Part shown: one piece after another, positions 33,746 through 45,333 of the stretch
Position numbering within the stretch: the stretch's first letter is position 1
Layout of the letters: every line of letters starts with the position of its first letter
Program-made: the position numbers and the translations under genes
NCBI GenBank assembly: GCA_963921195.1
Contig: OY992536.1
Span: 2,046,001-2,110,000, forward strand
Reading direction: 5' to 3'
From: Pegoplata infirma
Taxonomy: Eukaryota > Arthropoda > Insecta > Diptera > Anthomyiidae
Length of the DNA stretch: 64,000 bases
Notes under the pieces: generated by a model
What the model saw: the letters and a program-made list of their open reading frames with translations, nothing else
The model's database searches: none
Told to the model about the DNA's origin: nothing

Positions 33746-34435
33746 GTAGAGGATTTTGGTAATGGGTGGTGATTATATAACACACTACCAGGAAATACCT
33801 TATTTGTAGTATTATTTAAGGTTGTCTTACCAAACTTTTGTTAGACAACGTATTATTTTAAAGTGAAAAATAATGCTTTACTAATTATTTGTTATGTAAT
33901 GCATGAATATTGGAAAAAATGTATTTCATATTTATTATTTCTTAACATTACATTATGGATGACTTGTATTTGGTTACATTATGTATTATTTCAAAGTTTG
34001 AAATCATTCACTATTTATAATTGGATTCATAATGCATTACAATAACTTAAAAAATAAATATTTTATAAAAAAATTAAATTAAACTAGAGATGGGCTCACG
34101 ACAGGAATTTTTTAATGACACACAATCACTCACGAGCAGATTTTATCTACTTACACTCACTTACAATCACGTGAGTAAATTTAATACAAAATTACTTTTT
34201 CACTACTAGTAACACCTTATATATTATGTTCTGCTACGGTATATTTTATACCTTACTCGTATGCTTTGCTATAAATTTTATCAATTATTTTATACCCTAC
34301 TAGTATTTTTTGTCATAATGTGGTTGCATTACTTTGAGTCTCATCCCCTGTTAAAATCATCAATGCTGCAATGTATAAAATAAGCAATCCTATACCTTAT
34401 TTTATACCTTATTTGGTAGTCAAAGTTTTGCTGGG
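33746..34435. mobile_element. CCCAGCAAAAC MITE, copy 1
   Basis: Same internal sequence as the complete copy at 44212-44844: TTTGGTAATGGGTGGTGATT, GGATTCATAATGCATTACAATA and ACTAGAGATGGGCTCACGACAG. The right end CAAAGTTTTGCTGGG is intact; the left terminus has decayed (GTAGAGGATTTTGG in place of CCCAGCAAAACTTTGG). Contains an ACTAGAGATGGGC/CTCACG segment related to the hAT-like MITE at 938-1401. Non-coding. Confidence 0.7.
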
Positions 34436-34452
34436 AAACTCATCAATGTTAA

Positions 34453-35397
34453 AAAATCGAACTTTCCAAATCGGAATGTGATGAAACCAAAAGCAAATGA
34501 AAGTTGACAGTTTACATAACAAAACCCTCAAGGTGTTTTTTTAGTTCAGTGCTAGATTATTTTTTACACGCATTAAAAGTTGATGACTTTAAAGCAGCGA
34601 CAGGCAAACACACACTACCATATTTTGTCTTTGTGTGTGTAAGATGTAGCACTCTCATACTCAATGCACTAAGAGAAACTTATAGTAAAAATAAGAATAC
34701 ATTTATCCATCTAAAAAACAAAAAAAAAAAGATAATAAATGATATTGGTTAAAATGTCTAGCAATGTAATATTAAGCGAAGAGTGACAAACTAAGCCTTC
34801 TGGTTTAACAAAAAATGTTCCTAAAACAAGAATTTGAAATTCAAATTCTTTATTTATTATTTCTCTAAGTATATTTTAAACAAGAAGAGAGGAGAAAATT
34901 GTATTTTTTTTTGTTTTTGTTTAATGTGTGAGAGCGAGTAGGTGTGAGAGCGAAAACGCCGCGTAGTGCTTTTGCCTGTCGCTGCTTTAAAGCATTTAAA
35001 GTTATTGTGTACTAAACATGTCCTGCTTTAGGGGCCCCTGGTGGTGCCCTTATTGGACATGTGGGGTTCAGCGTCCAGACTTAAGTCCGAAATTACGTTT
35101 TCTATTACAGTTATGAATTTTGCTGCAATCGGTTCTGTACCTACTTACTAAATTGCCAATTTATTAAAAATACACCACTGTACAACGTTGCGTATAATTG
35201 TTATTTAAAGGCAATTAAAAATTTAATAATACGCCTTGTACAGTTTTCAATCAATTATTATTATAATTACAACCAACTTTAAATGCGTATAAAAAAGATC
35301 TAACGCTGAACTAAAAAAAGTCTTGATGGTTTTGTTATGGAATATGTCAAATTTGGTTTGCTTGTGGTTTCATCCCGATTTTGGTTGTTGCACTGTG
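34453..35397. mobile_element. CACAGTGC-family element, copy 3, interrupted
   Basis: Left arm TCGAACTTTCCAAATCGGAAT, GATGAAACCAAAAGCAAATG and right arm TTTGCTTGTGGTTTCATCCC ... TTGTTGCACTGTG are inverted, as in copy 1. A 390-bp hAT element (34595-34984) with its own 8-bp duplication splits the left half. Non-coding. Confidence 0.6.
34595..34984. mobile_element. hAT-like MITE, CAGCGACAGGCAAA ends, 8-bp TSD
   Basis: CAGCGACAGGCAAA at the left is exactly inverted at the right (TTTGCCTGTCGCTG), flanked by a perfect CTTTAAAG duplication (34587-34594, 34985-34992). 390 bp. The interior has GTGTGTGAGAGCGAG-type sequence and no gene. Recent by the perfect duplication. Confidence 0.85.
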
Positions 35398-35409
35398 GAA
35401 TTATTCTAT

Positions 35410-37210
35410 GGGAAAAATCTGAAAATTTTTTTATACAAAAAATATGAGAACTTTTCTAGTGGATAAATCTGAGAAGAAGAGGAAAAAAATTATAGAGAGA
35501 AGGCAATGGTCATGGAATTTTTGGGTAAGAAATGTCTCGGAATCTTAGATTTATCTGAAGAAAAAAAAGTCTCGAATTCTTAGACCATTTCTAAAGTAAA
35601 ACTGTTTCAGATTCTAAGACTTTTTTATAGAAAATGTCTCGGAGTATGTTACTTTTTCTATATTAAAATATCTCAAAATCCTATTTTTTTCCATAGAAAA
35701 AATGAATCAGAATAATTTAGCTCGCAAAACAAGGTGATTATGGTATTGGTACTTCGGTACATATCTGTCCACCTTTCCAACGCTTCAGATCGCTACGCGA
35801 TAATCTAAACACCGCAATGGCTAACAGAAGGTGGAGAGGGAAAATGATTTAGAATCTAGAATAAGACTCGAACTCCTAGACCTTTTTATAGTAAAAATGT
35901 CTCAAAATCTGAGATTCAGAATCTAAAATTTGTTTATGAAAAATGTTTCATAATCTAAGACTTGTTCGATAGAAAAAATTTCTCAGACGATAAAAAAAAT
36001 TTTTCTAAAAAAAGGTTTCACAAGATTAGATCTTTTCTTTAGCAAAAAATTTCTCAGAAGCTGATACCTATTCTATAGAAAAAAGCAGGGTTAGCAACCG
36101 ATACCCACCTATAATAGCGGTATTTGGCTATTGTACTGCAACCAATAAAGATATGGACATTTTCAAAAGCGATTATGAAAGCTGATGAAATTTCTAGTAT
36201 TTCAAATGTTTCACTTCGTGTTTCTAACGGTTCGTTTTTGAAATATAGGTCAATACATTTATAATACCGTTTGAAACGGTATTTTAACGGTATTGGCCTA
36301 TATAACTAAAACGAACCGGCAGAAACACGAAGTGACACATTTAAAATACTAGAAATTTCATCAGCTTTCATAATCGATTTTGAAAATGTCCCTATTTTTA
36401 TTGGTTGCGGTACAATAGCCAAATACCGTTATTCTAGGTGGGTATCGGTTGCCAACTCTGGAAAAAAGTCGTAGAACTAGATTTTTTCTATATGAAAATG
36501 TGTTAGAGTCTGGGTTTATTTCTTTAGGAAAAATATCTCAGAAAATATTTAAGAATCTTAGACTTTTTCTTTTTTCGAAATAATTTCTCAGAATCTAGAA
36601 AATTGCCTCAGAAAATGTTAAAAAATGTTAGAATTGGATAATTTTGATGAAGGAATAACTATTCGGAATCTCAGACTTTTTCTGTAGACTAAATGTCTCG
36701 GAATCTGATTTTTTTTCAGAAACTTTTTCAATAAATAATACTCAAAACCTGAAAAGACTTCTATTGAAAAATGTCTCTAATTTGAAACGATTTTTTTTTT
36801 TCTGAATATTAAAATTTTTTGGTAGGAAAAATACATTAGTATTAGTATTTGAAAATTTTCCTATATTAAAGTGTATCAGAATCTGAGAACTTTTCTAAAG
36901 CTTGAATATCATAGGTTAGGGTGGCGGTGCCAGATGGGCACTCCGCATAGTCCAATGGTCCATAGCGATCAATGAATATCATAAATTCTAGAGCTTTTCT
37001 GTGAGCAAAAAACCTCAGGAGCTCTGAATATTTTATTTGGGAAAATGTAGCGAATCGTAAAATTTTTCTTTATTTTTTCTCACAAAAATTTTAAAATTTG
37101 AAAGATTTTTTGGATGAATTATGTCCCAAATCTGATATTTTTTCTACTGGAAATTTTTTTTAGAATCTAAGACTTTTACTATCTGAAAGATAATTTATAA
37201 CTATTTGTTA
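35410..37210. repeat. Long degenerate TCTCAGAATCT/TTTTTCTATAGAAAAAATG array
   Basis: Irregular units of about 45-60 bp, built from TCTCAGAATCT, GACTTTTTCTATAG and AAAAATG, fill about 1.8 kb, with the 375-bp palindrome at 36086-36460 inserted. The same unit appears at 45090-45333, 48340-48590 and about 59020-59260, so it is a dispersed repeat. Divergence among units is high. Short GC-richer pieces at 35725-35830 and 36905-36975 interrupt it and are not identified. Confidence 0.65.
36086..36460. mobile_element. Palindromic hAT-like MITE, 8-bp TSD
   Basis: Left end CAGGGTTAGCAACCGATACC; right end GGTATCGGTTGCCAACTCTG. The halves are inverted throughout, facing each other at ACCGTTTGAAACGGT near 36270. 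Perfect 8-bp duplication GAAAAAAG (36078-36085, 36461-36468). 375 bp, non-coding. Confidence 0.85.
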
Positions 37211-38784
37211 GAAAATTACGCATGGAAAAATTATCCAAAAAAATTTTTACCCATCCTCGTGTTTGGCTCTTAAAAAAAATAATTTTTAGTTTTACCTAAA
37301 AACATTTTTAATGAGATTCAGATACCCCAAAAATATTTTTTAGGTTGTAAAGAATTCGTTGCTCGACAATCTAAATGCAAATCTTGTAATTTTTTTAATT
37401 TAATCAAAATTATATTTTATTTTTTTCATGGTCTTTGTCTCCTTCTTTATTGTTAAGTATAATCGTGTATATTTGTAGTTGTTTGTCGTAATGAAATTCC
37501 TGTTGGTACTTCCCATCTTCAATATCAATCAAGGTAAAATATTAACAACACAAGCCAAGTGCATCTTTGCTTCTGTTGTCACAACTATTATTTTTGTTGC
37601 TGCATGCTGTTGCACTACGTAATTCTTGATAAAAATAAGCTATTACGTCTACATTTACCAACTTCATCTCGTCATGAGTAGATATATTCTTACAAACATA
37701 CTTTAGACAAAGTCTATGACAGAAAATAATACTGTACACTAGACTAAAACTCTGCCGTGTTCCTTAAAAACACATTTCAATATACTTACAGTCTGGAGAG
37801 TTGAGTTGAGTTGACTTTTACTATAATGATGCCAAGGACATTATTACAATACATCTTGCAAATAGAGGAATGCAAAATGAAAAAAAAGTATTAAAAAAAG
37901 TATTAGAAAATGAACAACAAAACAAGAAAAGAATGTTTGGCATAGTATTTAAACTAGCAACTAAAGTTCAAGATGCAACTGCAACAATGGCAGCTCATAA
38001 AAATTCCTTTACAGGATATGCATCCCACATAATCACACCAGTAATGTAAATATACTGGTACATACAGATATTTGGAAAACAAGTATAATATCAAAGAGCG
38101 CGAGCTCTTGAGTTAGGCATCTGTGCGATGACGATGATAATAAAAATGATGATGATAATAGTATGTACTGTTTGTATATTACACTACTACTGCACACTAC
38201 TGCATACATACTACATATACTGTGTGTTGGCAACATTGGCATCTTTAAGATTCTTTCCAAGTCGAGCGTAGTGAAGTGTATTGAAGTATAAAACGGAAAA
38301 CAAAAGAATCAACTTAAATTGATTTTCAGGAACAAAGTTAAACAACACGCTAAACTAAGAGACGAAAAAGCAAAAAAAAAAAAAAGCAGTAATGGAAAAG
38401 GACACCCACCCTTCAGCGACACTATCGTATGCAGCCACGTTAGTGGAAGTGATGCGATGAGATGTAAAGAGATGCCTTGACTTTAGGCAAGTGCAAGTTG
38501 ATTGCAAATAATTTGCAATAAGCATACAAAACAGACAAAGCAACTACAACTACTGCCACTATAGTTCTTGTTCATTGCGAAATGATGTTTATACTCCAGA
38601 GACACACTTCATGTTTAGAGACACACTTAATGATAGATAGTTAGTATGAATTAGTGTAGCCAGATAGGGTGATTTGTTCCCATAATAGGGTTTTCTACTT
38701 CGGGGACAAATTTCCGTAAGGAGGTATTTGGTTGAGGAAATTTTCAAAGACTTTCTCTTTTTTTAGGGATTCAAATAAATATTG
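37211..38784. other. No gene seen, possible single-copy host DNA
   Basis: About 1.5 kb with little recognised transposon sequence. It has a short ATGATGATAATA microsatellite near 38138-38162 and scattered CTACTGCA motifs. Minus ORFs at 37542-37739, 38033-38260 and 38355-38543 show no domains. Confidence 0.45.
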
Positions 38785-39029
38785 CACTCAAAATAATACA
38801 TTATTAGAGTTACTAATTTTTTTTTTTTTGCTAATGCTAGTAAGCTAACCTTAAGCAATTTTTTTTGTTGATACTTGCATGTTAGCAAAAATATCTTGTA
38901 AACTTCATTTAGCACATTAGCAATTTTAAACAAAATTTGAATTAATTTTTTTTGCTAAATTTAAAATTGAGTTGACCAAATTTTTACAAACTTTTTTGCT
39001 AATATTAGCAAAAATAAATTGTATTTTTT

Positions 39030-39455
39030 TTTTTAAGAAAACTTAAAATGGCGCTATTTAGGAAACTAAGCCAGATGGAGCAAAATGGAGGCCATTTTTG
39101 GTTCTCGGGCTGATCATAGTATCGCCAGTCCTCTTCACATGTGTGGACCCTAACGGGTCCTATATTTGGATCCAAAAAAGTTAGCATTCCCGAAAATTTT
39201 AAAATGCTCTCAACACGTAGAATAAGAGAACCAAAATCTCTCCAAGTAATACTTTTGAAGTTGTCAAGTTTTTCAATTCTCAAAACCCCAGTGGTCCCTA
39301 AAATCACGTATTTCAAAAACTAAGCACGGTAGAGCGAAACGGACACAAATTTTTGATCAAAAACTATGACCATTTTTAAGGAACCCAACTAGGTCTGGCC
39401 CATCGGGGTCGGGACCATCGGGTCCGAACCCAATGTGGTCCTCAAATGTTTATGA
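39030..39455. repeat. AGCAAAATGGAG / ACATGTGTGGACC family, copy 1
   Basis: Contains AAACTAAGCCAGATGGAGCAAA, TCACATGTGTGGACCCTA and CCCGAAAATTTTAAAATGCT. The same blocks recur at 46290-46400, 47736-48105 and 50915-51390, some inverted. ORFs on both strands here are shadows of the repeat. Ends undefined. Confidence 0.5.
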
Positions 39456-39460
39456 ACTAA

Positions 39461-40040
39461 CAAGGGAAGTCTCCCTAGTGTCACCCGCGGATCTTTATGG
39501 AATTGGTTTTATTTTGTAGATCAGAAAAAATAAAAGGACACGTATTTTTTTTAGCGGCCCAAATTTATATATAGGGGGTAAAAGGAAGGGGGAAGACAAG
39601 GCCATTTTTCAGATTTTTTTTTTTGTTTATCTCCTATATTATGCAAAGAAACCTTGTCATGTTACATACCAAATGAAAGTTCTTTGGAAAACCTATCTAC
39701 GTGTGCTAAGAACGAGTTCAAACATGCACAACTTTTCGTCATGTTGAGTAAAATTCCAAAATTTTAGGACATTTTGGTTAATAAGTCGAAAAATATTAAC
39801 TTCCTTGGCTCGTTGTTAGCACCATGAGATATGTATTTTTAATACCTTTTAATCTGATACCACACGTGCCTATATTAATTTTGTTTAAATAGGCGTAAAT
39901 CGTAAAAAACTGAAAAAGGTCAATTTACCCCCATTACAAATTGACCCCCCCTAAAAATGAGTGTCGAATTAATTTTCGTTCTCAACAACATATCCAAATT
40001 TCATGAAGATCGGAGGGTGACACCAGGGAGACTTCCCTTG
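39461..40040. mobile_element. PIF/Harbinger-like MITE, CAAGGGAAG ends, TAA TSD, copy 2
   Basis: CAAGGGAAGTCTCCCTAGTG TCACC at the left and its near-exact inverse at the right; TAA at 39458-39460 and 40041-40043. 580 bp, non-coding. Only the outer about 9-12 bp are shared with copy 1, so the two are different subfamilies using the same ends. Confidence 0.75.
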
Positions 40041-40204
40041 TAAGTTAAAATAAAAAAAATAGAAAAAATTTCAGTTTACTAATTTTTGGCAAAAGATTTT
40101 TGCTAACTTTACCAAAAAAATTGTGGGTTCAAAACCAGAAAATTTTCTTGTAGGTTTACAAGCTTTTTTTGCTTACATTACAGTTTTTTTTTTGAGTGTA
40201 TACA

Positions 40205-40590
40205 TCAAGGTACAACGGAAACAGCTCTTCATCAACTCGTTGGTACCATCGAAAAGGCGGATTTTAATAATGTAATCCCTAACTCGATAATTGTAAGGTT
40301 GTCTGGTCTGATAGTGAAGCATGGGATCGGTTTAATGGTGGAAAATGTACTTGCCAACGTATAACGTCTGAATTGGAAATGTCTGTCATATATCGATTTG
40401 TCAATACAAACACACCATAGGAAGGTGGCTTTAACTGCCGCATATGCTAAGGATGTCGCAATAGCGATAAAGGGAAAGAACCTGCCAATATTAAGGGACA
40501 CTCTTAAGCGTTCTATGAAAGATCTGGCTAGACTGTGGTCTGGGAGTTAATTCAAGTAAAACTGAACTTATCTTGTTTATGAATAACTGA
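40205..40590 (+). pseudogene. Decayed LOA-like reverse transcriptase fragment
   Basis: Plus-strand similarity to residues about 512-680 of the ORF at 4495-7998: a TETALH-like start, LVGTIE, FNN.IP.SI, a KDVAIAIKGK segment where the intact copy has YADDVAIAVKGK, then NLPILRDTL and the SKTEL region. There are stops, frameshifts and two deletions; the GTPQGG and YADD segments are largely lost. Dead remnant of the same or a close family. Confidence 0.8.
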
Positions 40591-40594
40591 TATA

Positions 40595-40905
40595 AGCCCT
40601 GTTTTCGCATAACCGTATACATGTTAACATTCACCGATTAACTGAAAACGCATCCACGTTTAACAAAATTTACTTACGCATCCACGTTTAACAAAATTTA
40701 CAAAATTTACTTAAAATTTACTTGTGTATTTGCTATTAACAAAGAAAAAGGTTTGTGTCTTTGACATTTCAATAAAAATGTGAACTTGGTATCACTTTTT
40801 ATCGAAGCTTCATTTTAACGCCGATAATTATACAAGTTAAAAAAAGCGTGGATAATTTAAAATTTTTATGGGTAAGCGTATATACGGTTATGCGAAAACA
40901 GGGCT
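40595..40905. mobile_element. MITE with AGCCCTGTTTTCGCATAACC ends
   Basis: AGCCCTGTTTTCGCATAACC at the left is inverted as GGTTATGCGAAAACAGGGCT at the right, a perfect 20-bp repeat. Flanked by ATA on both sides (40592-40594, 40906-40908). 311 bp. A CATCCACGTTTAACAAAATTTAC unit is repeated twice inside. It follows directly on the LOA remnant. Non-coding. Confidence 0.8.
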
Positions 40906-40909
40906 ATAA

Positions 40910-41553
40910 TCAACAGAAAGATTTTTAAATTCAGATAAAATTTAGCAGTTTGCTGGTATGAAAATCAAAGAATTTTTTAAATGGTAAGCAGTAAGCAGAA
41001 AAAATTAGTCAAAACTGTTTATTAGAAAAATGTTCTTTTAAAAAAATACTAATAACTAATGGAGACAACTAACAATAAATGGATATATGAAATTTTCTTG
41101 GTGATTTTTTGGGATTTGAAATTCAAAACTGGTAATTGAAGTCATAATTTATCTTGCAACACTGCTTATTATGAATGTACCTAATAGTGAGTGTCAGTAG
41201 CTACAACCGTATAATATAGTTTAGTTGATGGTATTCATCGCGTATATTGTAGATTAAATATATACGAATTGTTGCTGCTGTTGTTTACTTTTTTTTTTTG
41301 CTGCTGCTGATGACAATTATGTTGCTGTGTTGCTTACATTGTCACCTTGGCAAGATTCTCAAGTATTCTTTAAATTTGTATTTAGTTTTGTTTCCATTGT
41401 TAAAATATGTTGATGATTGGCATAGACTGATATACAGACAGACAAATGCATATACAGCGAGGAAGACCAAAAGACATCAGCATATCATATTGTCAATTGA
41501 ACGAGGAGTGTCTATTCTTTTGCAATAAAAATTATTTTTAACTTCCGTTGTTG
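40910..41553. other. No gene seen
   Basis: AT-rich with a short TTGCTGCTGCTGATGAC stretch at about 41297. The 76-codon plus ORF at 41298-41528 has no recognisable domain. Confidence 0.4.
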
Positions 41554-42970
41554 CACGCAAAAAAAAAACATGTTTGTGGTGATCATAATGGAGGGGCAAA
41601 ATAGTATGTTTGGGATTATGGTTTTAGCAATCATACTGTATGATAATAACAAACATAGTCCAAAGACCTTTTTTAAACATATTATGTTTGTGACAATCAC
41701 ACTGTATGGTTGTATCTAAACATAATCTGAAACCCATTTTAGCATATTATGATTGCAGCCAAACATCACGTATTAAACATAACATGATTGTACCTAAATG
41801 AATAAAAAATCATATACTTACGTATTTACCAAATAAACAAAAAACGGATTTTATTTTTTTTTTTTTAATTATAAAATTTATAAATATATATGTACCTACA
41901 CTAACTGAAATTAAAAAAAAAAACTCGTTCATCTCCGAGAGACACTGTATATGGCAATGTTGCATCACTGTCAGCACAATTTCGGAGGTGAAAATATGTT
42001 CGGCCACCAGCTCTAAAATATCTCTGACTTCATCCGAAAAAACAAGCCTTTCCAATTATTTGGCAATTTAAATTTTTACCCCACTAAAATTTATAACAAA
42101 AAAAAAAACATTTTATTAAAAACAAAATATTAACATATTAATATAATAAAACTTCTTCTAAAAACATACTAAACTCATTATCACCAATGAACTTGATTAT
42201 TAATAAATAAATCTTTTTTGTTTTATTAATTTTGACCACCGTTTTGTAAAAAAAAAAACACGAATAAAAGAAGAAGAAACAAAAAAACGCTCAATCATAG
42301 TATGAATTGTAGCGATTAAAGTATGGTTAATTTTGAACATTCAATGGTTGGTTTGGTCATTAACAATCAAAACATGGTCTCTGCAACAGGCGTCATTTAG
42401 CTACAATGAAGATAGTATGTTTAATAGAAGTTTATTTAATAAATATTTTACAAACATATACTACACATAAATAGACGTTCACAAATTTCTTTCACAATTT
42501 TGTTATGAATTTAAAATTATTTTTTGTTTACACTGATTTTTTTTTGTTTGTTTTTTTGTTTATGTTTTTTATATATCACTTCTGTTAGTATACACAATGT
42601 TCATAACCAACCTCTTTGACGGACCAAAGACGACTGACAAATCATAAACCACATACAATAAATGCTATGAATAACTGACAATACTATGATTGTATACTTC
42701 AAACTATTATTTCTGATCATATATTGATTACTATGATCATAATGTCAGGCCACCATGTTTCTAGTTAGATTTTTCGTAACCATACTGTGGTTCCATCCAA
42801 ACATGTTTTTAATTTTAGAGTGGTAATCATGTTATCATGATCCCTGAAAGCATTATATTGTTAAACAAACATTAAAACGAATATAACATGATTGCTATAA
42901 CAATGTATTGTTGTAGAAGCCATAGAATGGTTTCCGTGATCATGTTCCAAACATGTTTTTTCTCTGCGTG
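41554..42970. mobile_element. CACGCA-ended 1.4-kb DNA element
   Basis: CACGCAAAAAAAAAACATGTTTG at the left; CAAACATGTTTTTTCTCTGCGTG at the right. Both subterminal regions are dense in ATGATTGT / CATAATATGTTTG motifs in both orientations, and right-hand blocks mirror left-hand ones. It is longer than the other MITEs and contains a possible coding remnant on the minus strand (41930-42055). Target duplication unclear. Confidence 0.65.
41930..42055 (-). pseudogene. Possible coding remnant inside the CACGCA element
   Basis: The minus frame starting at TTG 42055 gives about 40 ordinary, protein-like residues (SDEVRDILELVAEHIFTSE and a Cys/His-containing stretch) with much higher GC than its surroundings. 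It then runs into T-rich sequence. No ATG, and a stop directly upstream. It could be an exon of a lost transposase or partner gene, or chance. No family recognised. Confidence 0.3.
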
Positions 42971-43429
42971 TGTATAGAGATTTTTTGTTGTTGTTTTTCT
43001 ATACTGCTAGCAGCAGCAACATCAGTCTACTCAACACAGCACAATTATTGTCATCATTGTTATCGTTGTCATCCGTTTTTTTTTTGTTTGCCATAGCAGC
43101 AGACTTACGCACTTAAACAATGAGTTACGAAATTGTGCGCAATGTTTAATATAATTTGCCTATATTATCAGCGAATATGTTCAAGTGTTGTGACGGCGTC
43201 AATTTGCATTAAATTGAATTGCATCTCGTTTACTTGAAGTCGGGACCTTAGCAAGTTACTGGTGTTTTAGTTTTAATTTTTTTTAAAGAACGAATACCTA
43301 CTTTATAAAAATATACAACTGTTTTCTTGAAAAATAATTGCCAACTATTTGTCTGACAATGATTTTAATATAACATGTTTTGTCTAGGGTGAGAAAATAT
43401 ATGTACCTCTCTACACCATTTACAAACGT
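42971..43429. other. No gene seen
   Basis: AT-rich spacer, with some CAGCAGCAAC sequence at 43010-43020. No gene or repeat ends recognised. Confidence 0.4.
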
Positions 43430-43690
43430 AATTCCTAAAAGATCAATTGTAATTGAAAGATTCTACTTGTAATTCGAAGATTCCATTTGTAATTCGAAGA
43501 TTTCATTTATAATTCGAAGATTCTATTTGTAATTCGAATACTCCATTTCTAATTCAAAGATTCCTTTTGTTTGAAGATTCCAATTGAAATTCGTAAAAGA
43601 TCAATTGTAGTTCGAAAAAGATCAATTGTAATTTGAAAAAGATTAATTGTAATTCGGAAAAGACTCATTAAAATTAATTGTAATTGTTTC
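43430..43690. repeat. Tandem array of a unit of about 22 bp, AATTCGAAGATTCCATTTGT
   Basis: About ten imperfect copies of AATTCGAAGATTCCATTTGT with a related AAAGATCAATTGTAATTCG version at both ends. Minisatellite; no coding potential. Confidence 0.7.
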
Positions 43691-43725
43691 TGTCGTATTG
43701 TTTCTCAGGTCTATTTATTTTCCCA

Positions 43726-45083
43726 TCTCTGATTAGTCTCCGTCGCGGAACACACGTCCATCCATTTGCCCACCTCTAATTAGTCATCGTCGCGAAACAA
43801 AATCATAGATTTTGTTTGCAAGTTTCAAGAGGCATACCTATACATTCCAACCCTTTTGGAACCTATAAGGTAGTTCCCAGTCTTGCAAGCTCATCGGCCT
43901 TGCAAATTCATGAAATGTCTTTGTGCTCGGGGCCCCATATGAGTCGTATGTCGAACTGCTTAGCCATCTCATTTTAAAACGTGGGACAGTTGAGGGCCGA
44001 TCTTGGCGATTTCAGTGCCGCCCAGAGAAATAGGATCAAAAGCAGAAATTTTATTTTTCCTTGTTAACAAGACATGCTCTGTTTTACTCCCAGACCACAG
44101 TCTCTTGCCCATTTAGATCGATCTTTCAGAGAACCCTGAAGAATGTCCCTTAATGTTGGCGCGTGCTTTCCTTTTACCGTTATCGCGACATTGTCAACAT
44201 ATTCGATAATACCCAGCAAAACTTTGGTAATGGGTGGTGATTATGTAACACATTACCAGGTAATGTATATCCCTTATTCGTAGCATTATTTTAGGATGTC
44301 TTACCATACATTTGTTCAACAACAAATTATTTCAAGGTGAAAAATAATGGTTTACTAATAACTTGTTACATAATGCATGATTATTTCAAAAATTGTATTT
44401 CATATTTATTATTTCTAAACATTAAATCATGGGTGACTTATATTTGGTTACATTATGTATTATTTCAAAATTTGAAATTATACATTATTTATAATTGGAT
44501 ACGTAATGCATTATAATAACATAAAAAATAAATATTTTATAAAAAAAATGCATAAGGTTAAACTAGAGATAGGCTCACGACAGAAATTTTTGAATCACGG
44601 ACACTCACTCACAAGCATATTTTTCTACTCACTTACAATCACGTGAGTAAATTTAATACATCGTTACTTGTTCACTACTCGTAACGCCTTATATATTACG
44701 TTCTGGTATGCTATATTTTATACATTACTGGTATGCATTACTTTGAGTCTCATCCCATGTTAAAATCATCAATGCTGCAATGTATAAAATAAGCAATCCT
44801 ATACCTTATTTTATACCTTATTTGGTAATCAAAGTTTTGCTGGGTATGACAACAACGCGTTTCTAGAGAGAGAGCAGCATTGTATTCAGTGCCAGGTTCC
44901 AAATAAGTGGCGAAAGAACACCTCCGTGTGATGTACCTCTGTTGACAAATCGTGAAATGATAGAAGCTCCCAATTTAGACGTTACACGTTTATTGCCAAG
45001 TATACCCTCCACATTAAAACCATCCCACTCTTCACTCTCACACTAGAAAATGCCACAATTATTGAGTCTGGGATGACATTATT
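43726..45083 (-). pseudogene. Decayed LOA-like fragment, interrupted by a MITE
   Basis: Minus-strand similarity to the element at 4392-7984. 43726-44003 corresponds to about 4841-5100 with a small tandem duplication at its start. There is then a deletion of about 0.8 kb, then 44004-44211 corresponds to about 5920-6120, and 44846-45083 to about 6120-6365. Many substitutions and frameshifts. A CCCAGC MITE (44212-44844) is inserted within it. Much older than the copy at 4.4 kb. Confidence 0.82.
44212..44844. mobile_element. CCCAGCAAAAC MITE, copy 2, complete, TA TSD
   Basis: CCCAGCAAAACTTTG at the left, exactly inverted at the right. TA flanks at 44210-44211 and 44845-44846. Because it lies in a LOA fragment, the empty site is known from the intact relative (GATAACATGACAACC near 6120): joining the flanks at one TA restores GATAATATGACAAC, which proves a 2-bp TA duplication. 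633 bp. Contains ACTAGAGATAGGCTCACGACAG related to the hAT-like MITE at 938-1401. Non-coding. Confidence 0.85.
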
Positions 45084-45089
45084 ATTTTT

Positions 45090-45333
45090 TTTTTCCTCTT
45101 AAAAAAATATCTTAGAATCTAAGATTTTTTTCTAAAAAAAAATTTCTCAGAATCTGACAACTTCAGAATCTGATACTTTTCTATAGGAAAAATGTCTCAG
45201 ATCCAGAAAATTGGTGTGGGAAAAACACGCGATAGTGTATTGGAATCTGAAAATTTTTCTATAACAAGAATTTCACAAATGCTAGATTCTTTTCTATGGT
45301 CAAAATACCTCAGAATTTTTTTATTTGTAACAT
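45090..45333. repeat. TCTCAGAATCT dispersed repeat, segment 2
   Basis: Units with TTCTCAGAATCTGACA, CTTTTCTATAGGAAAAATG and TCTCAGATCC, as at 35410-37210. Flanks the CCCAAG element at 45334, whose other side (48340 on, after a further insertion) is the same repeat, so the element inserted into this array. Confidence 0.6.

Larger units (their letters stand above)
38785..40198. mobile_element. CACTCA-ended element carrying nested insertions
   Basis: CACTCAAAATAATACATTATTAG at the left and TTTTTTTGAGTG at the right. The right flank is TA (40199-40200); the left is TG, a probable mutation. The arms share GCTAACTTTACCAAAA / TTAGCAAAAA motifs in opposite orientation. It contains a PIF/Harbinger-like MITE (39461-40040) and an AGCAAAATGGAG-family block (39030-39455). 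Confidence 0.6.
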
